This document shows positions 1 to 6,924 of a stretch of 64,000 nt of DNA, piece after piece. The stretch's first letter is position 1. Each line of letters begins with the position of its first letter. The notes under the pieces are model-generated. The model saw nothing but the letters and a program-made list of their open reading frames with translations. It was not told the origin of the DNA and searched no databases. The stretch comes from Candidatus Eisenbergiella merdavium (GTDB taxonomy: Bacteria; Bacillota; Clostridia; Lachnospirales; Lachnospiraceae). The translations under genes were made by a program, and so were the position numbers. Where the stretch lies: positions 1-64,000 of the forward strand of contig DWWS01000055.1 in NCBI GenBank assembly GCA_019119595.1, given 5' to 3'.

Positions 1-220
1 GGAAATACTATAACCAGAAAGGTACATTCGACAAAAGATACGGTTGCAAAAGCCGACAAAAACCCCTACATATCAAATTCTTATCTGGAAGATTTCATTC
101 CCATAGACACAGAATATTTTACAGCCTCATAGCAAAGCCAGCCGAGCCAGTCAACGGTCAAAATGAACGGTACAAAAATGCGCCGCTGTTGACAGCCCCG
201 CCTGTCTTTGCTAATAGGCA
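1..220. other. Left-edge stretch, no gene assigned
   Basis: Bases 1-132 are open in frame 1 and end at a TAG, so this may be the last 43 codons of a gene that starts outside the window. Frame 3 is also open from base 3 to the TAG at 258-260. I recognise neither peptide. No ribosome binding site, tRNA or promoter stands out. The strong palindrome just to the right could mark the end of an insertion sequence, which would make this a transposon remnant, but nothing seen here proves it. Confidence 0.3.
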
Positions 221-253
221 GTCAAGACCACCGGCTAAGCCGGTGGTCTTGAC
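221..253. repeat. Perfect 16-bp palindrome (hairpin)
   Basis: Two perfectly complementary 16-base arms (221-236 and 238-253) are separated by one base, starting GTCAAGACC and ending GGTCTTGAC. Neither strand has a T run after the stem, so it is not a canonical intrinsic terminator, although it lies at the 3' end of the leftward tetR-like gene. Hairpins of this kind also occur at the ends of IS200/IS605 elements; that reading is an inference. Confidence 0.6.
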
Positions 254-276
254 TTCTTAGAAAGTTAACAGCGCCC

Positions 277-888
277 TCATGCCGTCAGGAAATTCAGCGA
301 TCCGGCCGGGTTTTCCGTCCCCTTTTCCAGCAGGGAGATCAGGCCGCGCATGGTCTCCTCGATCTCCTCTCTGGTGGAGGGGATCAGCGTGTTGTCCAGT
401 TTGACGGTGAGAACGATCAGCACGATCTCCGCCAGCGCGGCAGGATGGCCAAAATGAATGTCCCCCTTTTCAATTCCCTGGCGGATGATCTCTGTCAGCT
501 CCGGCTTCAGCTCGGAGATCAGATGGGTCATATATTTCTGATGAATATAGGCCCGCTCCTGCGTGCCCGTCAGGGAAACGGGCTCCTCCTGCCGCAGAAA
601 TTCGGAGGAGGAGCTCCGGCAGGCCTGAAATATCATCGCCATGCGGGTGAACGGGGAAATGTCCGTCTGACCCGCAAGCGTCTTCGCCGTTTCCAGCGGC
701 TTCTCATAATTTCTTTCGATCAGAGCCTCCAGCATGGCGTCCTTGGAAGGGAAATAGTAATAGATGCTTCCCTTTCCCATCCCGGCGGTCTGAGCGATCT
801 CGCTGACCGATATGGTCTGTATGTTCCTGCTTTCCATCAGATTCTGGAGGGCATCCAGAATTTTATTGTATTTTGTCAGATTAGCCAT
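277..888 (-). CDS. TetR/AcrR family transcriptional regulator
   Basis: This is a 203-residue TetR-family repressor. The N-terminal helix-turn-helix covers roughly residues 10-50, with the typical GKGSIYYYFPSKDAMLEAL recognition helix. The rest is the variable helical ligand-binding and dimerisation domain. The start at 888 is chosen because AAAGGAACGA precedes it at good spacing; an upstream Met at 915 has no such site. The gene diverges from the SCP2/condensation/ligase cassette, and two tandem palindromes between them (1021-1078) are its likely operators. It probably represses the cassette and itself, released by a small, perhaps lipid-like, ligand that cannot be predicted from the sequence. 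Confidence 0.9.
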   Translation of the reverse strand: MANLTKYNKILDALQNLMESRNIQTISVSEIAQTAGMGKGSIYYYFPSKDAMLEALIERNYEKPLETAKTLAGQTDISPFTRMAMIFQACRSSSSEFLRQEEPVSLTGTQERAYIHQKYMTHLISELKPELTEIIRQGIEKGDIHFGHPAALAEIVLIVLTVKLDNTLIPSTREEIEETMRGLISLLEKGTENPAGSLNFLTA

Positions 889-1020
889 ATTCGTTCCTTT
901 CGGCCATAAATTCAATAATGGAAGTAACCCTAACTATAGCACATCAGGCAGGAGAGAGGCAACAGAAAAAAGCAACGAAAAAGGGGAAGAAAGGAACCGG
1001 AAATTTGGCAGGGTCGATAG

Positions 1021-1078
1021 TTGACCGTTGGTCGAAAAGGTGTTATCGTAGGATAAAAGATAATCGACCGACGGTCGA
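1021..1078. promoter_or_regulatory. Tandem palindromic operators (probable TetR sites)
   Basis: The site at 1064-1078 is a perfect 15-bp palindrome (TCGACCG-A-CGGTCGA). A related imperfect one lies at 1021-1035 (TTGACCGTTGGTCGA). Their centres are 43 bp apart, about four helical turns, so two dimers could sit on the same face. The first overlaps a possible -35 TTGACC, with TATCGT 17 bp downstream. Placement between the divergent tetR-like gene and the cassette starting at 1168 supports an operator role; binding itself is inferred. Confidence 0.65.
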
Positions 1079-1167
1079 ACCTGAAAAGAAAGACCGGACG
1101 TCTCACTGAAAATCTAAGATCTCGTCTGATGACGGAGTCTCCTTCATGAGGAAGAAAGGAAGAGAAC

Positions 1168-1488
1168 ATGACATACGCGGATTTTTTTGCTGAGGTAAAG
1201 GCCAGACTGATGGGCGCAGAGGTTTCCAATATCGGGGAGCACCTCGCGTTCCAGTTTAATATCGTGGGAGAGGGCGAGGGCATCTTCTATATTGAGGTAA
1301 AGGACGGAAAGCTTTACGTGGAGCCCTATGAATATTTTGACCGGGACGCCATGTTCACCTGCAAGGCGGAAACCCTGAGAAAGATCGCGGACGGCAAGCT
1401 GGATCCCATCCTCGCCGTCACCCTCCAGAAGCTGAAGGTGGAAGGAAATATCGAGAAGGCGCTGAAGCTGAAGGACATTCTGGCATAA
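1168..1488 (+). CDS. SCP2 sterol-binding domain protein
   Basis: This 106-residue protein is essentially one SCP2 (sterol carrier protein 2) fold. It has an N-terminal helix, a beta sheet region (FQFNIVGEGEGIFYIEVKDG) and the characteristic ending in which a DGKLDPILAVTLQKLKVEGN-type stretch leads into the last helices. Family members bind lipids or acyl chains in a hydrophobic cavity. There is no signal peptide, so it is cytosolic. It follows the TetR operators and an AAAGGAAGAG ribosome binding site, 31 bp before the hydrolase gene, and is probably the first gene of the operon. A role carrying an acyl or lipid substrate for the condensation/ACP/ligase genes is an inference from context. Confidence 0.85.
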   Translation: MTYADFFAEVKARLMGAEVSNIGEHLAFQFNIVGEGEGIFYIEVKDGKLYVEPYEYFDRDAMFTCKAETLRKIADGKLDPILAVTLQKLKVEGNIEKALKLKDILA

Positions 1489-1519
1489 ATGGTAGGCACG
1501 TTTCGGCAAGGAGGTAAGA

Positions 1520-2473
1520 ATGAAAAAGCTTTGGTTCAGCGCGGCGGCTCTCCTGGGGCTGCTGACGGCGGCGGAGGCGGGAGGAAGCGCCTATTTTTAC
1601 CGCAGAACGATGAAACGGAATCGGGTCAGCGTGGAGCGGACCATGAAGATGGCGGGAACGGACTGGGAGCAGTATTTCCCTGTCCTTGAGACAAGGAGAG
1701 CCCGGCTTCTTGCGAGGCGTCACGAGGAGATCTATGTGGAGTCCTTCGACGGGCTGCGGCTCCATGCTACCTGGATTCCCGCGGAGGAGCAAACGGAAAA
1801 GGCGAAGGTTGTCATCTGCTTTCACGGCTATTCCAGCTGCGGGATGAACGATTATGTTGGACTTTCCGACTATTATCTGAGAAAGGGCTTTTCCTTGCTG
1901 ATCGTGGATGAACGGGCGCACGGAAAAAGTCAGGGCGAGTACATCGGCTTCGGCTGCCTGGACAGAAGGGATGCGCTCTGCTGGATCAACTGGGCGGTGG
2001 GACGCTGCGGGCAGCAGGCGCAGATCGTTCTTCATGGGATCTCCATGGGAGGGGCCACCGTGCTGATGACCACGGGCCTTGCGCTCCCGGCGCAGGTGAA
2101 GGGCGTGATCTCCGACTGCGCTTTCACCTCTCCGAAGCATGTGTTCACCCATGTGCTGCGCTCCATGTACCATCTTCCCGCCTTTCCCATGATCCAGATC
2201 GCGGATCTTGTGAACCGGAAGAAGGCGGGCTATGGACTGGACGAATGCAACGCGGCGAGAGAGGTGAGAAAGGCGAAGATCCCGGCGCTTCTCATCCACG
2301 GCTCGGCGGACACCTTCGTGCCCTGCCGGATGTGCGGGGAGATCTATGATAACTATGCTTCCGAAAAAAGGAAGCTGATCGTTGAGGGGGCGGCCCATGC
2401 GGAGAGCTATTACAAGGATATGGACGCCTATGAAAACGCGATGGACATATTTTTAGGAGGTATCATCCAATGA
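1520..2473 (+). CDS. Membrane-anchored alpha/beta hydrolase
   Basis: The 317-residue protein has an N-terminal hydrophobic anchor (about residues 3-27) and an alpha/beta hydrolase domain. It shows an HG oxyanion motif (FHGYSS), a nucleophile elbow HGISMGG with Ser175, Asp264 in GSADTFVP and His293 in AAHAESY, so the triad is complete. It resembles the YqkD/BAAT-like serine hydrolases of clostridia. AAGGAGG precedes the start. The next gene begins inside its stop codon (ATGA-type overlap at 2470), so the two are translationally coupled. In this cassette it could act as a thioesterase or release enzyme, or process the product at the membrane; the substrate is unknown. Confidence 0.88.
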   Translation: MKKLWFSAAALLGLLTAAEAGGSAYFYRRTMKRNRVSVERTMKMAGTDWEQYFPVLETRRARLLARRHEEIYVESFDGLRLHATWIPAEEQTEKAKVVICFHGYSSCGMNDYVGLSDYYLRKGFSLLIVDERAHGKSQGEYIGFGCLDRRDALCWINWAVGRCGQQAQIVLHGISMGGATVLMTTGLALPAQVKGVISDCAFTSPKHVFTHVLRSMYHLPAFPMIQIADLVNRKKAGYGLDECNAAREVRKAKIPALLIHGSADTFVPCRMCGEIYDNYASEKRKLIVEGAAHAESYYKDMDAYENAMDIFLGGIIQ

Positions 2474-3876
2474 TGCGAAAAAGAAAAGGGTATCCGGTAT
2501 ATCCGCTGACGGCTGCGCAGAGATTTCACTTTTTCTACCAGAATTTCTGCCCGAAAAAAGAGGTGCTCAACATCGGCACCAGTCTGACCATCGAGACGGA
2601 GCTGGACTGGGAGGAGCTGAAAAGGGCCATCTATAAGGCGTATGAGCGCTGCGACAGCATGCGCCTGCGCTTTGCGGCGGACAAGGAAGGAAACTGGTAT
2701 CAGTACGTGGTGGACAGGGAGGAGCGGGACATTGAGTTCGTTGATTTCTCCGGAAGCACCATGGAGGAAGCGGAGAGCCAGATGAGAAGCTGGACCAGAG
2801 TTCCCTTCAAGCGGGAGGATACTCCCATGAACCGGATCGTGATGATCCGGATGCCGGACGGCTTCAACGGCATCTACCTGCTGGTGGATCACATGACCAT
2901 GGACGCCCAGTCCCTGATCTGCTTCATGAAGGACATCATCGAGCTTTACTGCAACGCGAAATATGAGGGCGTACCCTATCCCAAGGACATGGCCTCCTAT
3001 CTGGATCAGGTACAGAGAGATCTGGCCTATGAGGCGGATTCCAACGCGAAGAAGCGGGACGCGGAGTATTTCCAGAAGCTCATCGAGAGCTCCGAGCCCA
3101 TTTTTAACGGCATCGACGGCCCCGGGCTTCTCGAGGCGGAGCGGGAGAGGATGCATGATCCAAACCTGCGCGCGGCCATCAACGTTTCCGATTCGGTGGA
3201 TTCCGAGCTGGATATCTTCCATCTGGAGGCCGAACCCACAAAGCGGCTCATGGATTTCTGTGAAAAATACCATGTATCCCTGGTCTGCCTGCTGCTGATG
3301 GGACTTCGCACCTATTTCCAGAAAATGAACGGAAACGACGACGTTTCCATCAACACCGCCATCGCGCGCCGGGCCACCTTAAAGGAGAAAAAATCGGGCG
3401 GAACGAGGATCCATTCCTTCCCCTTCCGGACGATCATTTCTCCGGAAAAAACCTTTCTCGAGGGCATCTATGAGATCCGCGACCTGCAGAACGAATACTT
3501 CATGCATTCCAACTACGATCCGGTATCCTATTTTGCCTACAGAAACAAGGTTTATCCGCCTGCGGCTCCCGGCGAGACCTATGAGCCAATGTCCCTCACC
3601 TATCAGCCGCTGACCCTGCAGGAGAAGGGACTGGACAAGCTGGGAGGGATCCGCTACAAAACGAAATGGTATCCCAACGGAGCGACCACCCAGGCCATGT
3701 ACCTGACCGTGATGCACCGTCCGGAGGACAACGGGCTGGATTTCAGCTTCGAGCATCAGGTGAAGGCCGTATCCAGAGAAAAGCTGGAGTACCTGTATTA
3801 TTATCTGTGCAAGATCATGTTCAAGGGCACGGAAAATCCCGACCTGCCCATCGGAGACATCATAAAGCTGATATAA
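2470..3876 (+). CDS. Stand-alone condensation-domain-like acyltransferase
   Basis: This 468-residue protein resembles a free-standing NRPS condensation domain of the CoA-dependent acyltransferase fold. It opens with YPLTAAQRF, the usual C1-type start, and has VDHMTMDA at residues 139-146 where condensation domains carry HHxxxDG. The second His (His141) and the Asp (145) are kept, but the first His is Asp and the Gly is Ala. Such domains join an acyl or aminoacyl thioester to an amine or hydroxyl. It overlaps the hydrolase stop and is followed by a carrier protein and an AMP-forming ligase, so carrier-bound acyl chains are the likely donors. The acceptor is unknown. A second in-frame ATG at 2473 is an alternative start. 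Confidence 0.82.
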   Translation: MMRKRKGYPVYPLTAAQRFHFFYQNFCPKKEVLNIGTSLTIETELDWEELKRAIYKAYERCDSMRLRFAADKEGNWYQYVVDREERDIEFVDFSGSTMEEAESQMRSWTRVPFKREDTPMNRIVMIRMPDGFNGIYLLVDHMTMDAQSLICFMKDIIELYCNAKYEGVPYPKDMASYLDQVQRDLAYEADSNAKKRDAEYFQKLIESSEPIFNGIDGPGLLEAERERMHDPNLRAAINVSDSVDSELDIFHLEAEPTKRLMDFCEKYHVSLVCLLLMGLRTYFQKMNGNDDVSINTAIARRATLKEKKSGGTRIHSFPFRTIISPEKTFLEGIYEIRDLQNEYFMHSNYDPVSYFAYRNKVYPPAAPGETYEPMSLTYQPLTLQEKGLDKLGGIRYKTKWYPNGATTQAMYLTVMHRPEDNGLDFSFEHQVKAVSREKLEYLYYYLCKIMFKGTENPDLPIGDIIKLI

Positions 3877-3918
3877 GAGAGCAAAGAGCCGTCCGGGACG
3901 GCGGATAAGGAGAAGGAT

Positions 3919-4149
3919 ATGTTTGAAAAGCTGGCAGAACTGATCTGTAACTATGTGGAGGTGGAGAAGGAAGCGGTGCAGCCCGATTCCAGATTCGTGG
4001 AGGATCTTGGCTTTACCTCCTTTGATTTCATGAGCATGCTGGGAGAAGCGGAGGAGGAGTTCGGCGTGGAGATCGACCCGCAGGGAGCGTCCAACATCCG
4101 CACCGTACAGGAGGCCGTGGACTATCTGGAGAGCCTTAAGGCAGAATGA
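3919..4149 (+). CDS. Acyl carrier protein
   Basis: This is a 76-residue acidic carrier protein with the phosphopantetheine attachment motif DLGFTSFDFMSM. Ser34 is the predicted attachment site, at the usual place before helix 2. Length and charge match the ACP/PCP family. An AAGGAGAAGG ribosome binding site precedes it. It sits between the condensation-like gene and the ligase gene, whose coding sequence starts 7 bases downstream, so it is probably the dedicated carrier loaded by that ligase. It is not in a fatty-acid synthesis (fab) context, so it is unlikely to be the housekeeping AcpP. Confidence 0.92.
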   Translation: MFEKLAELICNYVEVEKEAVQPDSRFVEDLGFTSFDFMSMLGEAEEEFGVEIDPQGASNIRTVQEAVDYLESLKAE

Positions 4150-4156
4150 GGTGGCT

Positions 4157-5758
4157 ATGGAAGAATTAAGAAATCACGCCGCGGGTGTGAATGATCAGAC
4201 GAAAGCCTGTCAGGCTTCGGAAAAGGAAGGCGCAGGAATCCCCGAGGCGCGTCTGTGCAGCACCATACGGGAAATCCTGGTGGGGGCGGAGGAGGCCTAC
4301 GGCCCGCTGGACGCCATTCGATTTAAGGAGGGAAAGGACCGGATCGCCGTGCGCAGCTACAGCAGGCTCCGCAAAGACAGCGAGAGCTTTTCCCGGGCGA
4401 TCCGCTCCCTGCTGGAAAAAGGGAGTCATGTGGCGGTCACGGGAATGACCTCCTATGCCTGGATCGTGACCTACCTTGGAACGGTGAATGCCGGTGATGT
4501 GGCGGTTCCGCTGGACGTTTCCCTTCCCGCGCAGGAGCTGTGCGAGCTGGTGGACCGCTCCGACGCGGAGGCGCTGGTGCTGGACGAGGTGCGCAGCGAC
4601 GTTGCCGCCATGGTAAAGGCGCGCTGCCCCAAGCTGAAATATCTGATCCTCATGCATCAGGAGGAGGACGATGAAGCGGCGCTTTCCTTCAACAGGCTTC
4701 TGGAAAAATATGAGGGCTCCTTTGATTACGAGCCGTCGCCGGAGGAGCTGTGCACCATCATGTTTACCTCCGGGACCACCGGGAAGAGCAAGGGCGTCAT
4801 GCTGACCCACAGGAATCTTGCGGAAAACGCCACCTGCCTGGATATGAGGATCCCCTCCAGAACGGTCCTTCTTTCCGTGCTTCCCATCCATCACGCCTAC
4901 TGCCTGAGCATGGATGTCCTGAAGGGCATCTCCCTTGGGGGAATCCTCTGCATCAACGATTCCCTTCTGCGTGTGGCGAGGAACATCAAGCTGTTTGCGC
5001 CCAACATGATCCTGATGGTGCCCCTGATGATCGAGACCATGGCGAAGAAGCTGGAGGACGCGGCAGGCCTGCCTCCTGAGCTCGTGAAAAAAGAGATATT
5101 CGGAGAGCAGTTTACCACCATCTGCAGCGGCGGCGCTTATCTGGATCCGGAGCTGATCGACCTGTTCGCGCGCTACGGGATCACCATTCTGCAGGGCTAC
5201 GGCATGACGGAATGCTCCCCGGTCATCAGCACCACCGTCGGCTGGAACATCCGGAAGGGAGCGGTGGGACAGCTCGTCCCCAACTGCGAAGCGAAGACCG
5301 TGGACGGAGAGCTCTGGGTGCGCGGCAGCAGCGTGATGCAGGGCTACTACAGGATGCCGCAGGAAACGGCGGAAACCCTGGTGGACGGCTGGCTCAGGAC
5401 CGGCGACCTCGGCTATGTGGACGAGGAGGGCTTCGTCTATCTGACCGGCCGCAGGAAAAACCTGATCATCACCAAAAACGGAGAAAACGTATCCCCTGAG
5501 GAGCTGGAAAACAGGCTGGGAAGAAGCCGCCTGGTTCAGGAGATCCTGGTGCGGGAAAACGCCGGTCTGATCGAGGCCGAGATCTTCCCCGACTATGAAT
5601 ATGCCGAAAAGCAGGGCATCGAGGATATCCGCGCCGCCCTGCAGCAGGAGATCGACGATTACAATAAGGAGGCCGCGGCCTATAAGAAGATCTACGGCCT
5701 GAAGGTGAGAGAGACGGAATTTGAAAAAACGCCGTCGAAGAAGATCAAGAGATATTAA
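4157..5758 (+). CDS. AMP-forming acyl ligase / adenylation enzyme
   Basis: This 533-residue member of the ANL superfamily (acyl-CoA synthetases and NRPS adenylation domains) has the phosphate loop FTSGTTGKSKG near residues 203-213, GYGMTE near 347-352, GWLRTGDLGYVDEEG, GRRKNLIITKNGENVSPEE and a C-terminal PSKKIKR lysine motif, so all core motifs are present. It would activate a carboxylic acid as an adenylate and load it onto the adjacent ACP or CoA. The ATG at 4157 is preferred over a GTG at 4151 because GAGGTGG lies just upstream. The N-terminal ~40 residues are polar and poorly conserved-looking. The substrate, probably a fatty or aryl acid, cannot be read from sequence. Confidence 0.88.
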   Translation: MEELRNHAAGVNDQTKACQASEKEGAGIPEARLCSTIREILVGAEEAYGPLDAIRFKEGKDRIAVRSYSRLRKDSESFSRAIRSLLEKGSHVAVTGMTSYAWIVTYLGTVNAGDVAVPLDVSLPAQELCELVDRSDAEALVLDEVRSDVAAMVKARCPKLKYLILMHQEEDDEAALSFNRLLEKYEGSFDYEPSPEELCTIMFTSGTTGKSKGVMLTHRNLAENATCLDMRIPSRTVLLSVLPIHHAYCLSMDVLKGISLGGILCINDSLLRVARNIKLFAPNMILMVPLMIETMAKKLEDAAGLPPELVKKEIFGEQFTTICSGGAYLDPELIDLFARYGITILQGYGMTECSPVISTTVGWNIRKGAVGQLVPNCEAKTVDGELWVRGSSVMQGYYRMPQETAETLVDGWLRTGDLGYVDEEGFVYLTGRRKNLIITKNGENVSPEELENRLGRSRLVQEILVRENAGLIEAEIFPDYEYAEKQGIEDIRAALQQEIDDYNKEAAAYKKIYGLKVRETEFEKTPSKKIKRY

Positions 5759-5780
5759 AAATCTGGAGACATGAACCCCA

Positions 5781-5832
5781 AAAAAACGGAGCAGCATCCC
5801 GCCGCAATGGCGTCATGCTGCTCCGTTTTTTC
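5781..5832. terminator. Bidirectional intrinsic terminator
   Basis: A 12-bp stem (ACGGAGCAGCAT at 5786-5797 with ATGCTGCTCCGT at 5815-5826) has A6 before it and T6 after it. It can end both the rightward ligase operon and the leftward L25 gene. Confidence 0.9.
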
Positions 5833-6427
5833 ATGCTTCAGCCGTGGCCGTCTCCTCCTCTGCGGAGGGCTCCTCAGCCGGCGCGTTATGCGCAAGACCG
5901 ACGGAAACCACAACCGCCTCCGGGTCGGTCATCAGATGCACGTCCCTGTCGGAAGCGATGGGAAGGTCTTTTACCTTGACGGCATCGCCCGCCTTCATTT
6001 CCGCAACATCCACCTCCACACGCTCCACCAGAGCGGACGGAAGCGCCCGGTAGGATATTTCGCTCAGATGCTGCTCCACGATCCCTTCCGCAACCTTGTC
6101 GTGATTCAGGAGAATGATCTCCGCAACGGAATGGATCATTTCACCGCTCACCAGCGCCTGAAAGTCGATCTCCGCAACCTCATTTTTCAGATGATCGATA
6201 TCTATTTCCTTGATCAGGACGTCCATCGCCTCGCCGTCCACATCAAGCTGGATTCTGCTCCCCTTACCGCTCGTCTTGAGAAGCCGGTCAAGGGCGGTCT
6301 TTTCAATCTTCACCGGAATGGAACCCTCGATTCGTTTTCCGAATACGTTTCCGGTCACATACCCCTCTCTTCTCAGCCTTTTTGCCTTTGTGTCCATGCC
6401 GCGCTTTTCAGCTTTTAAAGTATTCAT
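5831..6427 (-). CDS. rplY: 50S ribosomal protein L25 / general stress protein Ctc
   Basis: This 198-residue protein has the two-domain long form of L25 (TL5/Ctc type). The N-terminal 5S rRNA-binding domain is about residues 1-90 (LRREGYVTGNVFGKRIEGSIPV). The C-terminal beta domain has YRALPSALVERVEVDVAEMKAGDAV and KVKDLPIA, followed by an acidic, Ala/Glu-rich tail. It binds 5S rRNA in the large subunit and is often stress-induced. The start at 6427 is fixed by GGAGGAAAAGTCAA; the open frame continues to an unsupported Met at 6466. It is monocistronic, ending in the shared terminator at 5781-5832, with a TATAAT box about 100 bp upstream. Confidence 0.93.
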   Translation of the reverse strand: MNTLKAEKRGMDTKAKRLRREGYVTGNVFGKRIEGSIPVKIEKTALDRLLKTSGKGSRIQLDVDGEAMDVLIKEIDIDHLKNEVAEIDFQALVSGEMIHSVAEIILLNHDKVAEGIVEQHLSEISYRALPSALVERVEVDVAEMKAGDAVKVKDLPIASDRDVHLMTDPEAVVVSVGLAHNAPAEEPSAEEETATAEA

Positions 6428-6606
6428 TTGACTTTTCCTCCATAAAACTGAATGCTTAGCAGCCATCCACTTGCTGTCAGTAAGCAGGTTCTGTTAAGTA
6501 TCGTTTCCTTGCTACGCCTTTATTATATCACTGCATGTCAAGCATATTTTACATAAAAATGGGACTAAATACAGAGGAAAATTGTGCATATGTGTTAATT
6601 GGCTGT

Positions 6607-6661
6607 AAAAAAAGAAAGGAAGCGAAGCTGCATATCATATGCGCTGTTCCGCTTCCTTTTT
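6607..6661. terminator. Bidirectional terminator facing the invertible segment
   Basis: The outer stem AAAGGAAGCG (6615-6624) pairs with CGCTTCCTTT (6650-6659), with further pairing inside. On the minus strand the stem is followed by TTTC and then T7. It would stop the leftward transcript that leaves the invertible segment in the present orientation and so protect the L25 gene. A second small palindrome (6666-6682) lies just beside it. Confidence 0.75.
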
Positions 6662-6687
6662 GCTGCGGCGGATGATCCGCCGACATT

Positions 6688-6714
6688 TTTCGTAAAATAA
6701 TTTCTTTTATGAAA
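6688..6714 (+). repeat. Left inverted repeat (recombination site)
   Basis: This 27-bp repeat is perfectly complementary to 8201-8227; identity stops on both sides. It has the build of a tyrosine-recombinase core site. The 10-bp arms TTTCGTAAAA and TTTTATGAAA are inverted copies matching at 9 of 10 positions, and they flank a 7-bp asymmetric spacer TAATTTC that would be the strand-exchange region. Confidence 0.88.
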
Positions 6715-6744
6715 GTAATCCGACAAATTTCTGTACCGCCATCT

Positions 6745-6773
6745 ATTATAATCAGTTTTATTAAATTTGGCAA
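6745..6773 (-). promoter_or_regulatory. Outward promoter of the invertible segment
   Basis: On the minus strand, TTGCCA (6768-6773) is followed after exactly 17 bases by a perfect TATAAT (6745-6750). Transcription would start near 6738 and run left through the left repeat into the terminator at 6607-6661, a dead-end RNA of about 120 bases. After inversion the same promoter would drive the gene at 8262. Confidence 0.82.
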
Positions 6774-6794
6774 TCCATTATTTTCAAAAAAGGT

Positions 6795-6810
6795 ACAACT
6801 AAATAGTTGT
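6795..6810. promoter_or_regulatory. 16-bp palindrome upstream of the recombinase
   Basis: ACAACT-AAAT-AGTTGT is a perfect palindrome between the outward promoter and the recombinase gene, next to an AT-rich TATAAA (6825-6830) that may be part of the recombinase promoter. It could be an operator or recombinase-binding site; no function is shown. Confidence 0.4.
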
Positions 6811-6882
6811 TTTTGTGATATTTTTATAAAATCCGGCGGCACAGGCAGCCCGGCTTTGGGGCGGAAAAAAGGAAAAAAAAGG

Positions 6883-6897
6883 AAATAAGCCGTCAAA
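6883..6897 (+). repeat. 15-bp direct repeat, left copy
   Basis: AAATAAGCCGTCAAA recurs in direct orientation at 8124-8138, so the two copies bracket the recombinase gene; a shorter relative (CCCGTCAA) lies at 8142-8149. Such copies would suit the N-terminal arm-binding domain of a Tn916-type integrase, which is an inference. Confidence 0.55.
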
Positions 6898-6924
6898 AAA
6901 ATGGTCAGCAAAATGGAGGTAAAT

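Noticed and set aside
4166..5797. Open frame opposite the AMP-forming ligase
   Set aside because: Shadow of a gene with complete adenylation motifs; no start signal or recognisable domain.
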